From assembly GCF_031010195.1 (NCBI RefSeq), contig NZ_JAUAMC010000001.1, positions 496,001 to 560,000 on the forward strand: a stretch of 64,000 nt of DNA. The letters run 5' to 3'. Both the position numbers and the translations under genes were made by a program. The notes under the pieces were generated by a model, which saw only the letters and a list, made by a program, of their open reading frames with translations, was not told the DNA's origin and did not search any database. How positions within the stretch are numbered: position 1 is the first letter of the stretch; each line of letters starts with the position of its first letter. This DNA comes from Halomonas sp. SpR8 (GTDB taxonomy: Bacteria > Pseudomonadota > Gammaproteobacteria > Pseudomonadales > Halomonadaceae). Below, in pieces: positions 19,711 through 28,483 of the stretch.

Positions 19711-20985
19711 TTATGAGTCGCGCTGCCCTGGTATCTCTTCGTTAATCGGAATGGCGGGCAGCGGGCGCTCGCCGACTTTTAGCGTCATCTCCATGCGCTC
19801 ACCGCTTCGTACGATGGTGAGCGGCAGCGAGGTGCCGGGTGGAATAGAGGCGATTTCGCTCATTGTGGCGCGGGCGTCCAAGATAGGCTGCCCATCAACG
19901 GAAAGCAGCACATCGCCCGGCTCTAACCCTGCTTTTGCCGCTGGACCATCGCTGACGACGCCTGCAACGATGACGCCTTGGGGCGTTTGCAGTCCAAAGG
20001 AAGCCGCCAGTTCCCGTGATAACGCCTGCGCTTCAATGCCTAGCCAGCCACGAATTACCCGCCCTTGGGTGACTATCTCATCAAGAATGCTGTGGGCAAG
20101 GTTGGCGGGAATTGCAAACCCGATGCCTTGTGAGCCGCCCGAGCGCGAAAAAATTGCTGTATTAATGCCGACCATCGCGCCTTCGGGATTAATCAGCGCA
20201 CCGCCAGAGTTGCCTGGGTTAATGGCTGCATCGGTTTGAATAAAGTCTTCGTAGGCGTTCAGCCCTAAATGATTGCGCCCCGTTGCGCTAATAATGCCCA
20301 TGGTGACCGTCTGGCCGACGCCAAAAGGGTTGCCAATTGCCAGCGCTACGTCGCCTATGGCTACATCGGCTGAATCGGTTAGCTCAATAACCGGTAAGTC
20401 ATCTAGGTCGATTCTAAGTACTGCCAAATCACTTTCCGGGTCAGTGCCGATTACTTCAGCAAGTGTTTCGCGCCCGTCGCGAAGCGCGACCTGGATTTCA
20501 TCGGCGCCATTAATGACATGGTGGTTGGTCAGTACGTAGCCGTCTTCGCTGACAATAACGCCGGAGCCAAGGCTAGATAGCATGCGCTGATGGGTGGTGG
20601 CGTCATCGCTTTGATTGTTAAAAAACTGTTGAAAAAAAGGATCTGACATCAGTGGGTGTTGATCACGCTCAACGATGCGTGACGAGTAAATATTAACGAC
20701 CGCCGGGGCGGCTTGCTCGACGGCGTGGGCGTAGCTTGCAGGCCCCTGGTCACGGGTAAGTGGCGCTGCCTGATGAATCTTTGGTGCAGGGCGATTAGAG
20801 TTTGGGGCGACAACGGCTGGAACAGTGGAAATAGTAGGGGGTGGAGAAATAGCTGGCGCCGAGGGTTGTGGCTCTGAATCCCGAAATGGGTTGGGCAACT
20901 GCTCGGGCAGTGCAAATAAGACCAACAAAGCGACCAGCACGCCAGTGATAACAGGCCATAAGTAAGGCAACACATAGCGTCGCAT
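19711..20985 (-). CDS. algW: DegS/AlgW-type periplasmic serine protease
   Basis: 424 residues. One N-terminal membrane anchor (residues about 9-26), a Pro/Ser-rich linker (about 30-80), a trypsin-like protease with His156 (TNHHV), Asp186 (ESDLAVL) and Ser260 (GNSGGAL), then one PDZ domain. This is the DegS/AlgW layout: the PDZ domain senses misfolded outer-membrane proteins and the protease cuts the anti-sigma factor (RseA/MucA), releasing sigma-E/AlgU. The linker makes it longer than E. coli DegS (about 355). Its position after hisD favours the AlgW name. Confidence 0.93.
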   Translation of the reverse strand: MRRYVLPYLWPVITGVLVALLVLFALPEQLPNPFRDSEPQPSAPAISPPPTISTVPAVVAPNSNRPAPKIHQAAPLTRDQGPASYAHAVEQAAPAVVNIYSSRIVERDQHPLMSDPFFQQFFNNQSDDATTHQRMLSSLGSGVIVSEDGYVLTNHHVINGADEIQVALRDGRETLAEVIGTDPESDLAVLRIDLDDLPVIELTDSADVAIGDVALAIGNPFGVGQTVTMGIISATGRNHLGLNAYEDFIQTDAAINPGNSGGALINPEGAMVGINTAIFSRSGGSQGIGFAIPANLAHSILDEIVTQGRVIRGWLGIEAQALSRELAASFGLQTPQGVIVAGVVSDGPAAKAGLEPGDVLLSVDGQPILDARATMSEIASIPPGTSLPLTIVRSGERMEMTLKVGERPLPAIPINEEIPGQRDS

Positions 20986-21113
20986 GTAATAAATTCCTTA
21001 ACGGGTCGGGCTTACCGTTCGCGATAAAATGAAGCGAGTTTTACAATGGTTTAATGGTAACACTTTCTTAGCTACTTCCTCACGGCTGCAATAACATCAT
21101 CAACGGAGTTTCT

Positions 21114-21875
21114 ATGATTCATCGCGACCAATTAGTGGCGGCCTGTGACCATCAGATGCGTACTACCCAGTTTCAAGACTTTACGATCAACGGTTTGCAA
21201 GTGGCGGGTGGCGATCACGTTAAACGCATTATGACCGGGGTGACTGCCTGTCAGGCACTGCTGGATGAAGCCGTTGCTTGGCAGGCCAATATGGTGTTGG
21301 TACATCACGGCTACTTTTGGAAAAATGAACCGGTTGCCATTACTGGCATGAAGCAGAAGCGGATTAAAACACTGCTGGATCACAACATTAGCTTGCTTGC
21401 TTATCACTTGCCTCTGGATGCGCATGTAGAAATGGGTAATAACGCCGAGTTGGCCAGGCGGCTAGGGTGGAAGGTTGAAGGGTGTATTGATGGCGAGCTG
21501 GGAGAGGGGCTTTTATGGTCGGGGCGACTAGCGCAAGCGCAGTCGGTGCACGCGCTGGCAGCGCAGATTGCTCACACCCTGCAGCGCGAACCACTGGTGG
21601 TTGAGGCTGTCCAGGTAGGAGAAGTTGAGCGCATTGCATGGTGCACTGGCGGTGCGCAGGACATGATTACTAACGCTTATGAGGCGGGTGCGCAAGTATT
21701 TGTATCGGGTGAAATATCGGAACGAACGACGCACTTAGCGCGCGAAATGGGGATTCACTATATTGCCGCAGGCCATCATGCCACCGAGCGTTACGGCGTT
21801 CAGGCAATGGGTGAATGGCTAAGCGATGAGTACGACGTCGAGCATCGATTTGTTGATATTGATAACCCTGCTTAA
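21114..21875 (+). CDS. Nif3-like dinuclear metal protein
   Basis: 253 residues, NIF3/DUF34 family (E. coli YbgI). Metal-binding histidines are visible in VLVHHGYFW, AYHLPLDAH and AAGHHATERYG. These proteins bind two metal ions; the function is unsettled (older annotations as GTP cyclohydrolase type 2 are weak). An algW neighbour of this family is also found in Pseudomonas. Start ATG 21114 with ACGGAG upstream; diverges from algW. Confidence 0.93.
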   Translation: MIHRDQLVAACDHQMRTTQFQDFTINGLQVAGGDHVKRIMTGVTACQALLDEAVAWQANMVLVHHGYFWKNEPVAITGMKQKRIKTLLDHNISLLAYHLPLDAHVEMGNNAELARRLGWKVEGCIDGELGEGLLWSGRLAQAQSVHALAAQIAHTLQREPLVVEAVQVGEVERIAWCTGGAQDMITNAYEAGAQVFVSGEISERTTHLAREMGIHYIAAGHHATERYGVQAMGEWLSDEYDVEHRFVDIDNPA

Positions 21876-21883
21876 TACTAAAG

Positions 21884-21916
21884 CGCCCCGACTCGTTGAT
21901 ACGTGATGCCGGGGCG
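21884..21916. terminator. GC-rich hairpin between nif3-like gene and zapG
   Basis: CGCCCCG (21884-21890) pairs with CGGGGCG (21910-21916), with a 19-nt loop. Read on the minus strand it is followed by CTTTAGT, so it could end zapG transcription; the two genes converge here. Confidence 0.4.
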
Positions 21917-21928
21917 TGTCGTGTGGCT

Positions 21929-22387
21929 TTAATAGCGCGGGGGCTGTGGAGTCGCTGCCTCGTTACCTTTCAGGCCAAAATCTTCCGATAGCGTGCCGCC
22001 TTTGCCATCGGCGTAGTCGCGGGGCGTTGTTGGCGTACTATTGCCCTCTTTTGTCTGCTGCTCTTGGGGTGATTTTAGACTGGAGAAATCAAGGCTGGGC
22101 TGAATAGCCGTATCACGAATATCCCACTCTGCAGCGTCCTCTTTCAATTGAAGCTCCAACTGATTGGCTTCATCGCGAATGTTACTGAGGCGTTCATAAA
22201 TCCCCGTTAAATGACTGCCTACGCTGTTTTTCATTTCTGCAATTTGATGCTCTTTTTCAAGTAGCTTTTGACGCATGGAGGCAGCCTCACGCTGGCTTTT
22301 GCTGAACAGGCGGTAACACCCCATTCCTGCGATAAAACCGACGATAAGACTGATGATGGCAAAGGTTAATGGTGAGCTTGCGTCCAC
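21929..22387 (-). CDS. zapG: YhcB/ZapG (DUF1043) inner-membrane division protein
   Basis: 152 residues. One N-terminal membrane helix (LTFAIISLIVGFIAGMGCYRLF), then a coiled coil (residues about 30-80) and a disordered tail rich in Pro, Thr and Gly. YhcB links envelope growth and cell division and interacts with divisome and elongasome proteins. GTG start 22387 with AGGAGA upstream. Its divergent neighbour zapE is also a division factor; degS, yhcB and zapE are neighbours in E. coli too. Confidence 0.92.
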   Translation of the reverse strand: MDASSPLTFAIISLIVGFIAGMGCYRLFSKSQREAASMRQKLLEKEHQIAEMKNSVGSHLTGIYERLSNIRDEANQLELQLKEDAAEWDIRDTAIQPSLDFSSLKSPQEQQTKEGNSTPTTPRDYADGKGGTLSEDFGLKGNEAATPQPPRY

Positions 22388-22456
22388 AGTTTTCTCCTGG
22401 CGCCTTATGTAACAGTAGCTGCATTGGCCTGCAGCTTAAGAAACTAACAGGCTGTT

Positions 22457-22487
22457 ATTATAGGCGTCAGTAAGCCGGTTGGGTCAA
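22457..22487 (-). promoter_or_regulatory. Candidate promoter for zapG
   Basis: On the minus strand TTGACC (plus 22482-22487) and a perfect TATAAT (plus 22457-22462) are separated by 19 bp, slightly longer than ideal. On the plus strand another TATAAT at 22518-22523 may serve zapE but lacks a clear -35 box. Confidence 0.42.
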
Positions 22488-22590
22488 TCCACTCATGCGC
22501 TTAGACAGCGCTGCGGGTATAATCACAGTCTTCTTAAGGTTGTCAGTAGGCTTGCTGATGACTGCCTTACATGCTGTTGGAGGCGTTTGC

Positions 22591-23775
22591 ATGGCATCAT
22601 CATCTGCGAGTAGGGCGGCGTCTAAAGCGCGCCCTGTATCGCCCATAGAGCGCTATCGTGCGGATCTGCAGCGCGATGATTTTCAATACGATGAAGCTCA
22701 AGAGGCGGCGGTCGAGCACCTGCAGCGGCTCTATGATGAGCTGATAGCAGCGCCAACGACTGTTCCCAAAGCCCTGGTTGCCCATAAAGGCTTGAAAGCT
22801 AAAATGGCGGGGCTAATGGGCATGAAACCCTCATCTTCCAGTGAGCCTGAGTTACCTCAGGTTAAAGGGCTCTATTTCTGGGGTGGAGTAGGGCGTGGTA
22901 AAACCTACTTGGTTGACACATTTTATGAGGCGCTGCCCTTTCCAGACAAAATGCGCACGCATTTTCACCGTTTTATGCAGCGCGTTCATAACGAGCTAAC
23001 GCACTATAAGGGCGAAAAAAATCCGTTAACGCTGATTGCTGGTAAGTTTGCCACCGAGGCTCGGGTCATCTGCTTTGATGAGTTTTTCGTCAAAGATATT
23101 ACCGATGCCATGATTCTTGCCAACTTGCTTGAAGCCCTGTTTGAGCGCGGCGTGGTGCTAGTGGCTACCTCCAATATTGTGCCAGATGAGCTGTATAAAA
23201 ATGGTCTGCAGCGCACACGCTTTTTGCCTGCCATCGAGCTTGTCAATCGCCACTGTGACGTGATCAATGTCGATTCGGGCGTTGATTACCGGTTGCGTGC
23301 GCTAGAGCGCGCCGAGATTTTTCACTCTCCTCTTGATGAGGCAGCAGAGCATGAGCTGGCGCGCAGCTTTCGAGCAATAGCGGGGCATGGGGGCGAAACA
23401 GATGCCTCTCTTGAGGTCAATCACCGGGTATTAAAAGTACGTCGATTGCACGAAGATGTTGCCTGGTTTGAGTTTCTTGAGTTGTGCGACGGGCCGCGCA
23501 GTCAAAATGACTATATTGAGTTGGCTCGAGAGTTTCATACTGTGCTGGTCTCCAACGTTATATGTATGAATGTCAGGCAAGATGATCAGGCGCGCCGCTT
23601 CATTAATATGGTCGATGAGTTTTATGATCGTGGTGTGAAGCTGCTGATGTCAGCAGAAGCGCCGATTGAAGAGCTGTATAGCGATGGCAAGCTGACGTTT
23701 GAGTTCCAGCGAACTCTCTCTCGCCTGCAGGAGATGCAGTCCAAGGAGTACCTGGCGCTGGCGCATAAACCTTAG
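22591..23775 (+). CDS. zapE: Cell division ATPase ZapE (AFG1-like)
   Basis: 394 residues. AFG1-like AAA+ ATPase: Walker A GVGRGKTYLVD, Walker B VICFDEFFVKD. ZapE destabilises FtsZ polymers late in division in E. coli. ATG 22591 has GGAGG 7 bp upstream (22579-22583); an in-frame ATG at 22495 lies upstream of the TATAAT at 22518 and is unlikely. An insertion-like stretch (GMKPSSSSEPELPQVK) before the P-loop is not typical but is likely a loop. Confidence 0.95.
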   Translation: MASSSASRAASKARPVSPIERYRADLQRDDFQYDEAQEAAVEHLQRLYDELIAAPTTVPKALVAHKGLKAKMAGLMGMKPSSSSEPELPQVKGLYFWGGVGRGKTYLVDTFYEALPFPDKMRTHFHRFMQRVHNELTHYKGEKNPLTLIAGKFATEARVICFDEFFVKDITDAMILANLLEALFERGVVLVATSNIVPDELYKNGLQRTRFLPAIELVNRHCDVINVDSGVDYRLRALERAEIFHSPLDEAAEHELARSFRAIAGHGGETDASLEVNHRVLKVRRLHEDVAWFEFLELCDGPRSQNDYIELAREFHTVLVSNVICMNVRQDDQARRFINMVDEFYDRGVKLLMSAEAPIEELYSDGKLTFEFQRTLSRLQEMQSKEYLALAHKP

Positions 23776-23816
23776 TGCGTAGGGGCGTCGGTTAAGTAAA
23801 AAAGTCACGATACGGC

Positions 23817-23845
23817 TTAACTTGTCAGTAGGCTTACTGTAGAAT
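23817..23845 (+). promoter_or_regulatory. Promoter of rplM-rpsI
   Basis: TTAACT (23817-23822) and TAGAAT (23840-23845) are separated by exactly 17 bp. The transcript would start near 23852, leaving a leader of about 105 nt before rplM. Confidence 0.55.
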
Positions 23846-23860
23846 GCCGCCTCGCTGCAT

Positions 23861-23929
23861 GTTGCTTGTGAAAATAAGCAACCAAAAAGAATAGGGATGG
23901 TGCTCCGCCGTGTAGCGGTGTGAGCCACC
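23861..23929 (+). promoter_or_regulatory. Structured leader of rplM mRNA, possible L13 autoregulatory site
   Basis: Two hairpins can form: GTTGCTT (23861-23867) with AAGCAAC (23876-23882), perfect; then GGTG (23899-23902) with CACC (23926-23929) enclosing CCGC/GCGG (23905-23908 and 23915-23918). In E. coli L13 represses its own operon through the mRNA leader. The structures are seen in the sequence; binding by L13 here is inference. Confidence 0.4.
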
Positions 23930-23957
23930 CAATACACTTAATCTGGTGATTTTATCC

Positions 23958-24386
23958 ATGAAGACGTTCAGTGCTAAGCCGCAGTCCGTCCAGCGCGACT
24001 GGTATGTTGTCGACGCTAAGGACAAAACGCTCGGTCGCTTGGCAACCGAGATCGCTCGTCGCCTACGCGGCAAGCATAAGCCCGAATTTACCCCTCACGT
24101 TGATACCGGTGACTACATTGTTGTTATCAACGCAGAGAAAGTCCACGTAACTGGTAATAAGGCGAAGGCTAAAACCTACTACCGCCACACTGGTTATCCG
24201 GGCGGTCTGCGCTCTATGACCTTCGACAAGATGCTTGATCATGCGCCCGAGCGCATCATTGAGTCAGCCGTTAAAGGCATGTTGCCGAAAGGTCCTTTGG
24301 GTCGTGCCATGTACACCAAGTTAAAAGTGTACGCTGGTGCCGAGCATCCGCATGCAGCCCAACAGCCGCTTGAACTAGACATCTGA
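23958..24386 (+). CDS. rplM: 50S ribosomal protein L13
   Basis: 142 residues, exactly the E. coli length. N-terminus [20 protein letters not shown] and the motif [10 protein letters not shown] are diagnostic of L13, an early-assembly large-subunit protein. Start ATG 23958; a frame extension to 23946 has no support. It is followed 13 bp later by rpsI. Confidence 0.98.
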   Translation: MKTFSAKPQSVQRDWYVVDAKDKTLGRLATEIARRLRGKHKPEFTPHVDTGDYIVVINAEKVHVTGNKAKAKTYYRHTGYPGGLRSMTFDKMLDHAPERIIESAVKGMLPKGPLGRAMYTKLKVYAGAEHPHAAQQPLELDI

Positions 24387-24399
24387 GGAAATCTTCGCC

Positions 24400-24789
24400 A
24401 TGACACAGCAGTATTACGGTACCGGGCGCCGCAAGACTTCCACCGCTCGCGTGTTTATGAAGCCGGGCTCTGGCAAAATTACGGTCAATAACCAAGATCT
24501 CGACCTCTACTTTGGTCGTGTTACCGGTCGTATGGTTGTTCGCCAGCCGCTTGAATTGACTGAAACCCTTAACCAGTTTGACATCTTCGTGACTGTCGCT
24601 GGCGGTGGTGGTTCTTCGCAAGCGGGCGCCATTCGTCACGGTATCACCCGCGCCCTGATGAATTACAACGAAGACCTGCGTCCTTCGCTACGTTCCGCTG
24701 GCTACGTAACGCGTGATGCACGTCAAGTTGAGCGTAAGAAAGTCGGTCTGCGCAAAGCGCGTCGTCGCCCGCAGTTCTCTAAGCGTTAA
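24400..24789 (+). CDS. rpsI: 30S ribosomal protein S9
   Basis: 129 residues. [15 protein letters not shown] at the N-terminus and the basic tail [12 protein letters not shown], which reaches the P-site tRNA, identify S9. GAGGAAA precedes the ATG. Second gene of rplM-rpsI, closed by a strong terminator. Confidence 0.98.
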   Translation: MTQQYYGTGRRKTSTARVFMKPGSGKITVNNQDLDLYFGRVTGRMVVRQPLELTETLNQFDIFVTVAGGGGSSQAGAIRHGITRALMNYNEDLRPSLRSAGYVTRDARQVERKKVGLRKARRRPQFSKR

Positions 24790-24810
24790 TTTTTCAACGC
24801 GATGCGGTAA

Positions 24811-24843
24811 AGCGCCCAGGTCAATGGCCTGGGCGCTTTTTAT
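24811..24843 (+). terminator. Rho-independent terminator after rpsI
   Basis: AGCGCCCAGG (24811-24820) pairs perfectly with CCTGGGCGCT (24828-24837) with a 7-nt loop, followed by TTTTATT. Strong terminator for the ribosomal protein operon. Confidence 0.9.
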
Positions 24844-24946
24844 TGGAATATCAAAAAATTATATTACTTGTACCACTATGGTCACGAGCGGTTGTTCTTG
24901 TGCCCGGCGCTTTGTTTTTTTACCATAGAGCGTAATTAATATTCGT

Positions 24947-24969
24947 CGCCGCGGGATCTCTTTGCGGCG
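24947..24969 (+). promoter_or_regulatory. Hairpin in petABC leader
   Basis: CGCCGC (24947-24952) pairs with GCGGCG (24964-24969) around an 11-nt loop, 30 bp before the petA start. It sits in the 156-bp spacer that must hold the petABC promoter; no convincing -35/-10 pair was found there. Function unknown. Confidence 0.35.
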
Positions 24970-24999
24970 GAACGGGTAAGCTGATGGGAGAAACCTGAA

Positions 25000-25599
25000 A
25001 TGGCAGATAACGGCGTAAACAAAGGCCGACGCCGTTTCCTCGTAGGCGCCACCTCCGTAGTAGGTGCGGTAGGTGCTGTCGGGGTTGCGGTCCCCTTTGT
25101 GGCTTCTTGGCAGCCTAGTGCCAGGGCAAGAGCGGCGGGTGCTCCCGTTCAAGCAGATATATCCAAGCTTGAGCCTGGGCAGCGTATGACTGTTGAGTGG
25201 CGTGGTCGTCCAGTCTGGATTATCAATCGTACGCCGGAAATGATCGAGCGCACTGAATCGCTTGGGGAGGGGGTGCTCGCTGATCCAGAATCAACAGTGC
25301 CTCAGCAGCCGCCTTATATAGAAGGGCATATGCGTTCGATTAAGCCAGAGATTGGGGTGCTGATCGGTATTTGTACCCATTTAGGCTGTTCGCCGCTATT
25401 CCGGCCCGAGCCCGATGCAGAGGGCGTAGGTGTCGATAACTGGCCGGGTGGTTTCTTCTGTCCATGCCACGGTTCTCGTTTTGACTTGGCAGGTCGCGTG
25501 TTCAGCAACGTCCCCGCACCGACCAACCTTGAGGTGCCACCCTACCGCTTTGAAAATGACGATATCATTATCGTCGGCGAAGATGAGGAGACTGCCTAA
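25000..25599 (+). CDS. petA: Ubiquinol-cytochrome c reductase Rieske iron-sulfur subunit
   Basis: 199 residues. An N-terminal GRRRFLVGAT resembles a twin-arginine signal, followed by one membrane anchor. The [2Fe-2S] cluster ligands lie in CTHLGCSP (about residues 124-131) and CPCHGSRFD (about 151-159). It takes electrons from ubiquinol in the cytochrome bc1 complex. The stop overlaps the petB start by one base (TAATG). Confidence 0.98.
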   Translation: MADNGVNKGRRRFLVGATSVVGAVGAVGVAVPFVASWQPSARARAAGAPVQADISKLEPGQRMTVEWRGRPVWIINRTPEMIERTESLGEGVLADPESTVPQQPPYIEGHMRSIKPEIGVLIGICTHLGCSPLFRPEPDAEGVGVDNWPGGFFCPCHGSRFDLAGRVFSNVPAPTNLEVPPYRFENDDIIIVGEDEETA

Positions 25600-26858
25600 T
25601 GGGTAATCCGAATAAAGCCAAGGCGGAAAAAGGCCTCATGCGTTGGGTGGATGACCGCTTCCCTGCTACTCAGATGTGGCAAGAGCATCTCTCCAAATAT
25701 TACGCGCCGAAAAACTTCAACTTTTGGTACTTCTTTGGCTCGTTAGCGCTACTGGCGCTGGTTAACCAGATCCTGACCGGGGTTTGGCTGACCATGAGCT
25801 TTAACCCCTCTGCGGAAGGCGCGTTCGATTCCGTCGAATACATAATGCGCGATGTAGAGTGGGGATGGCTGATTCGCTATATGCACACCACGGGTGCCTC
25901 TGCGTTCTTCCTTGTTGTCTATCTGCATATGTTCCGTGGTCTCCTGTACGGTTCTTATAAAGCCCCTCGCGAACTGGTGTGGGTCTTTGGTATGACGATT
26001 TACCTGGTGCTCATGGCGGAAGCCTTTATGGGCTATTTGCTCCCATGGGGGCAAATGTCCTACTGGGGCGCACAGGTTATTATCTCGCTGTTTTCGGCTA
26101 TTCCGGCAATCGGACCGGACTTGGCACAGTGGATACGTGGTGACTACCTGATTTCTGGTATTACCCTAAACCGATTCTTTGCCTTGCATGTGGTGGCGTT
26201 GCCAATTGTTATCCTGGCGCTCGTTGTGCTGCATATTATTGCACTGCACGAGGTGGGTTCTAACAACCCGGATGGCATTGATATCAAGCAGAAGAAGGAT
26301 GAGGCAGGGGTGCCGCTGGATGGGATTCCGTTCCATCCCTACTACACGGTGAAAGACCTTGTAGGTGTGGCCGTTTTCCTATTCGTTTTCTGTGTGGTGG
26401 TGTTCTACTTCCCAGAAGGCGGCGGCTACTTTATTGAAAAGCCAAACTTTGACCAGGCGAACCCGCTGCAGACGCCCGATCACATTGCGCCCGTTTGGTA
26501 TATGACGCCGTTTTACGCCATTCTACGCGCGATAACCTTCTCGGTATTTGGCTTAGACGCTAAGTTCCTGGGGGTTATATTTATGGGCGCGGCGATTGCC
26601 ATACTGTTTGTTCTACCCTGGTTGGATCGTAGTCCGGTACGCTCTATGCGTTACAAAGGCTGGATGTCGAAAGTGATGCTGCTGCTATTTGCCATCAGCT
26701 TTGTCATCCTGGGTGTGCTGGGTGTATTGCCATCGACAGAGGGCAGGACGCTCCTGGCCCAAGCGTGCACCGTGATTTATTTCGCCTTCTTTGTCTTGAT
26801 GCCGTTCTATACCAAGCTGGAGAAGACTAAACCCGTTCCGGAAAGGGTGACTGGCTAA
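25599..26858 (+). CDS. petB: Cytochrome b of the bc1 complex
   Basis: 419 residues, multi-span membrane protein with paired heme-ligating histidines in helices II and IV (RYMHTTGASAFF, YLHMFRGLLYG; FALHVVALP, LVVLHIIALHEVG) and the Qo-site motif PVWY near residue 300. Full fusion type (cytochrome b with its C-terminal subunit IV part). Overlaps petA and petC by single bases. Confidence 0.98.
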   Translation: MGNPNKAKAEKGLMRWVDDRFPATQMWQEHLSKYYAPKNFNFWYFFGSLALLALVNQILTGVWLTMSFNPSAEGAFDSVEYIMRDVEWGWLIRYMHTTGASAFFLVVYLHMFRGLLYGSYKAPRELVWVFGMTIYLVLMAEAFMGYLLPWGQMSYWGAQVIISLFSAIPAIGPDLAQWIRGDYLISGITLNRFFALHVVALPIVILALVVLHIIALHEVGSNNPDGIDIKQKKDEAGVPLDGIPFHPYYTVKDLVGVAVFLFVFCVVVFYFPEGGGYFIEKPNFDQANPLQTPDHIAPVWYMTPFYAILRAITFSVFGLDAKFLGVIFMGAAIAILFVLPWLDRSPVRSMRYKGWMSKVMLLLFAISFVILGVLGVLPSTEGRTLLAQACTVIYFAFFVLMPFYTKLEKTKPVPERVTG

Positions 26859-27625
26859 TGAAAAAGTATCTATTTGGACTCCTTTTCGCTTTAGTGCCAG
26901 TAACCGCGATGGCTGCAGGGGGCGCAAGCGTGCCTCACTCGATGGAACCTGATCTACACGATCAAGCCTCGCTGCAAAATGGCATGAAGCTCTATGTTAA
27001 CTACTGCATGGGCTGCCATTCGCTTCAGTATCAGCGCTTCTCCCGTGCTGCGGACGACCTTGGGATGCCCCAGGATTTGGTCGAAGAAAATCTGATTTTC
27101 TCATCAGATCTGGCGTATAACGACCAAATGCACATTGCGATGGACAGTGGTAACGCTGAAAGCTGGTTTGGCGCGCCGCCGCCTGACCTATCGCTGAAAA
27201 CGCGTGTGCGCGGAACCGATTGGATCTATTCGTATCTGCTCGGTTTCTATAAAGATCCTAGTCGTCCTACGGGCGTCAACAACACGGTGTTTGATTTGGT
27301 AGCGATGCCTAACGTGTTGGAGCCACTGCAAGGTGTGCAAGAGCTTGTGTGTGCTGAAACCGACCATCCTGTTGAGGGGCAAGAGCCGGATGCGCTATCG
27401 GGCAAATATCAATCCTGTGACGTGTTACAGGTCACGGAGCCTGGTGAGCTCGAGCCTGCAGAGTTTGAGGAAGCGATATATGATCTTACTAACTTCCTGG
27501 CTTACGTAGGCGAGCCCTCCAAACTTCAGGCCCAGGCGCTGGCGCCTAAGGTACTGATCTTTATTTTCATTTTTGGTGTGATTGCTTATCTGCTCAAGCG
27601 TGAGTACTGGCGAGATATCCACTAA
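26858..27625 (+). CDS. petC: Cytochrome c1 of the bc1 complex
   Basis: 255 residues. Signal peptide (LFGLLFALVPVTAMA), heme c site CMGCH near residue 51, a methionine ligand region VAMPNVL, and a C-terminal membrane anchor (VLIFIFIFGVIAYLLKREYW). Passes electrons from the Rieske protein to soluble or membrane cytochrome c. Last gene of petABC; terminator follows. Confidence 0.97.
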   Translation: MKKYLFGLLFALVPVTAMAAGGASVPHSMEPDLHDQASLQNGMKLYVNYCMGCHSLQYQRFSRAADDLGMPQDLVEENLIFSSDLAYNDQMHIAMDSGNAESWFGAPPPDLSLKTRVRGTDWIYSYLLGFYKDPSRPTGVNNTVFDLVAMPNVLEPLQGVQELVCAETDHPVEGQEPDALSGKYQSCDVLQVTEPGELEPAEFEEAIYDLTNFLAYVGEPSKLQAQALAPKVLIFIFIFGVIAYLLKREYWRDIH

Positions 27626-27650
27626 ATTAGCAGTGGCTGATGATCAGTTG

Positions 27651-27680
27651 GGCGCACGGCGTAAGCCGTGCGCCTTTTGC
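27651..27680 (+). terminator. Rho-independent terminator after petC
   Basis: GGCGCACGGC (27651-27660) and GCCGTGCGCC (27665-27674) form a perfect 10-bp stem with a GTAA tetraloop, followed by TTTTGCTT. Confidence 0.9.
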
Positions 27681-27788
27681 TTGTCAGTATTGCAGTAAAA
27701 GCTGCAATAAAAGCAAAGCAGGCTAGCTTCCCCTAAGGTAGCGCTGGCGTGTTATTATCCAAGATTGTTTTGATGTGAGGATGCTTTC

Positions 27789-28415
27789 ATGGGTGTTGTG
27801 GCCAAGCGGTCGTCGATGATCTTTTACTCTGGTAGTGATGATCATTTCAGTCATCGTGTGCGCATTGTGTTGGCCGAGAAGGGGGTTGCCGTCGATATTG
27901 TCGATGTGCTTGACGAAAAACCACCGGAAGAGCTGGCAGACCTTAACCCGTACAATAGCGTACCGACGCTGTTAGATCGTGACTTGGTGCTGTATGAATC
28001 CAAGGTCATGATGGAGTACTTGGATGAGCGTTTCCCGCATCCTCCGCTGTTGCCTGTTTATCCAGTAGCGCGTGCGCAAAGCCGCCTTTGGATGCATCGC
28101 ATTGAGCGCGAGTGGTGCCCAATGGTCGATCTGATTCGTAGTGGTGGAAAAAAGGAAGCAGATAAGGCGCGTAAAGAACTGCGTGAAAGTCTGATTGGTA
28201 TATCGCCGATTTTCGAGGATATGCCGTACTTCATGAGCGAAGAGTTTACCTTAGTAGACTGCTGTTTAGCGCCCGTTTTGTGGCGTTTGCCGGAGCTCAA
28301 CATCGAGCTGCCTGAAAAACAGGTGAAGCCGCTGTTGGCCTATATGGCACGAGTATTCGAGCGTGAAGCATTTAAGGCCTCTTTAAGTGAGCGTGAAAAA
28401 GAGATGCGCGCTTAA
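27789..28415 (+). CDS. sspA: Stringent starvation protein A SspA
   Basis: 208 residues, glutathione-S-transferase fold without evident GST activity. N-terminal [21 protein letters not shown] is the SspA version of the thioredoxin-like domain. SspA binds RNA polymerase holoenzyme and alters promoter use in starvation and acid stress. GAGGAT precedes the ATG at 27789. Followed by sspB, and by itself downstream of petABC as in many proteobacteria. Confidence 0.96.
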   Translation: MGVVAKRSSMIFYSGSDDHFSHRVRIVLAEKGVAVDIVDVLDEKPPEELADLNPYNSVPTLLDRDLVLYESKVMMEYLDERFPHPPLLPVYPVARAQSRLWMHRIEREWCPMVDLIRSGGKKEADKARKELRESLIGISPIFEDMPYFMSEEFTLVDCCLAPVLWRLPELNIELPEKQVKPLLAYMARVFEREAFKASLSEREKEMRA

Positions 28416-28483
28416 ATATTCATTTGGCTCCTGTGCGCTTAATAAAGGCAGGGAGCCTTACTTGTTAGGAGGAGGGAGTCTAG

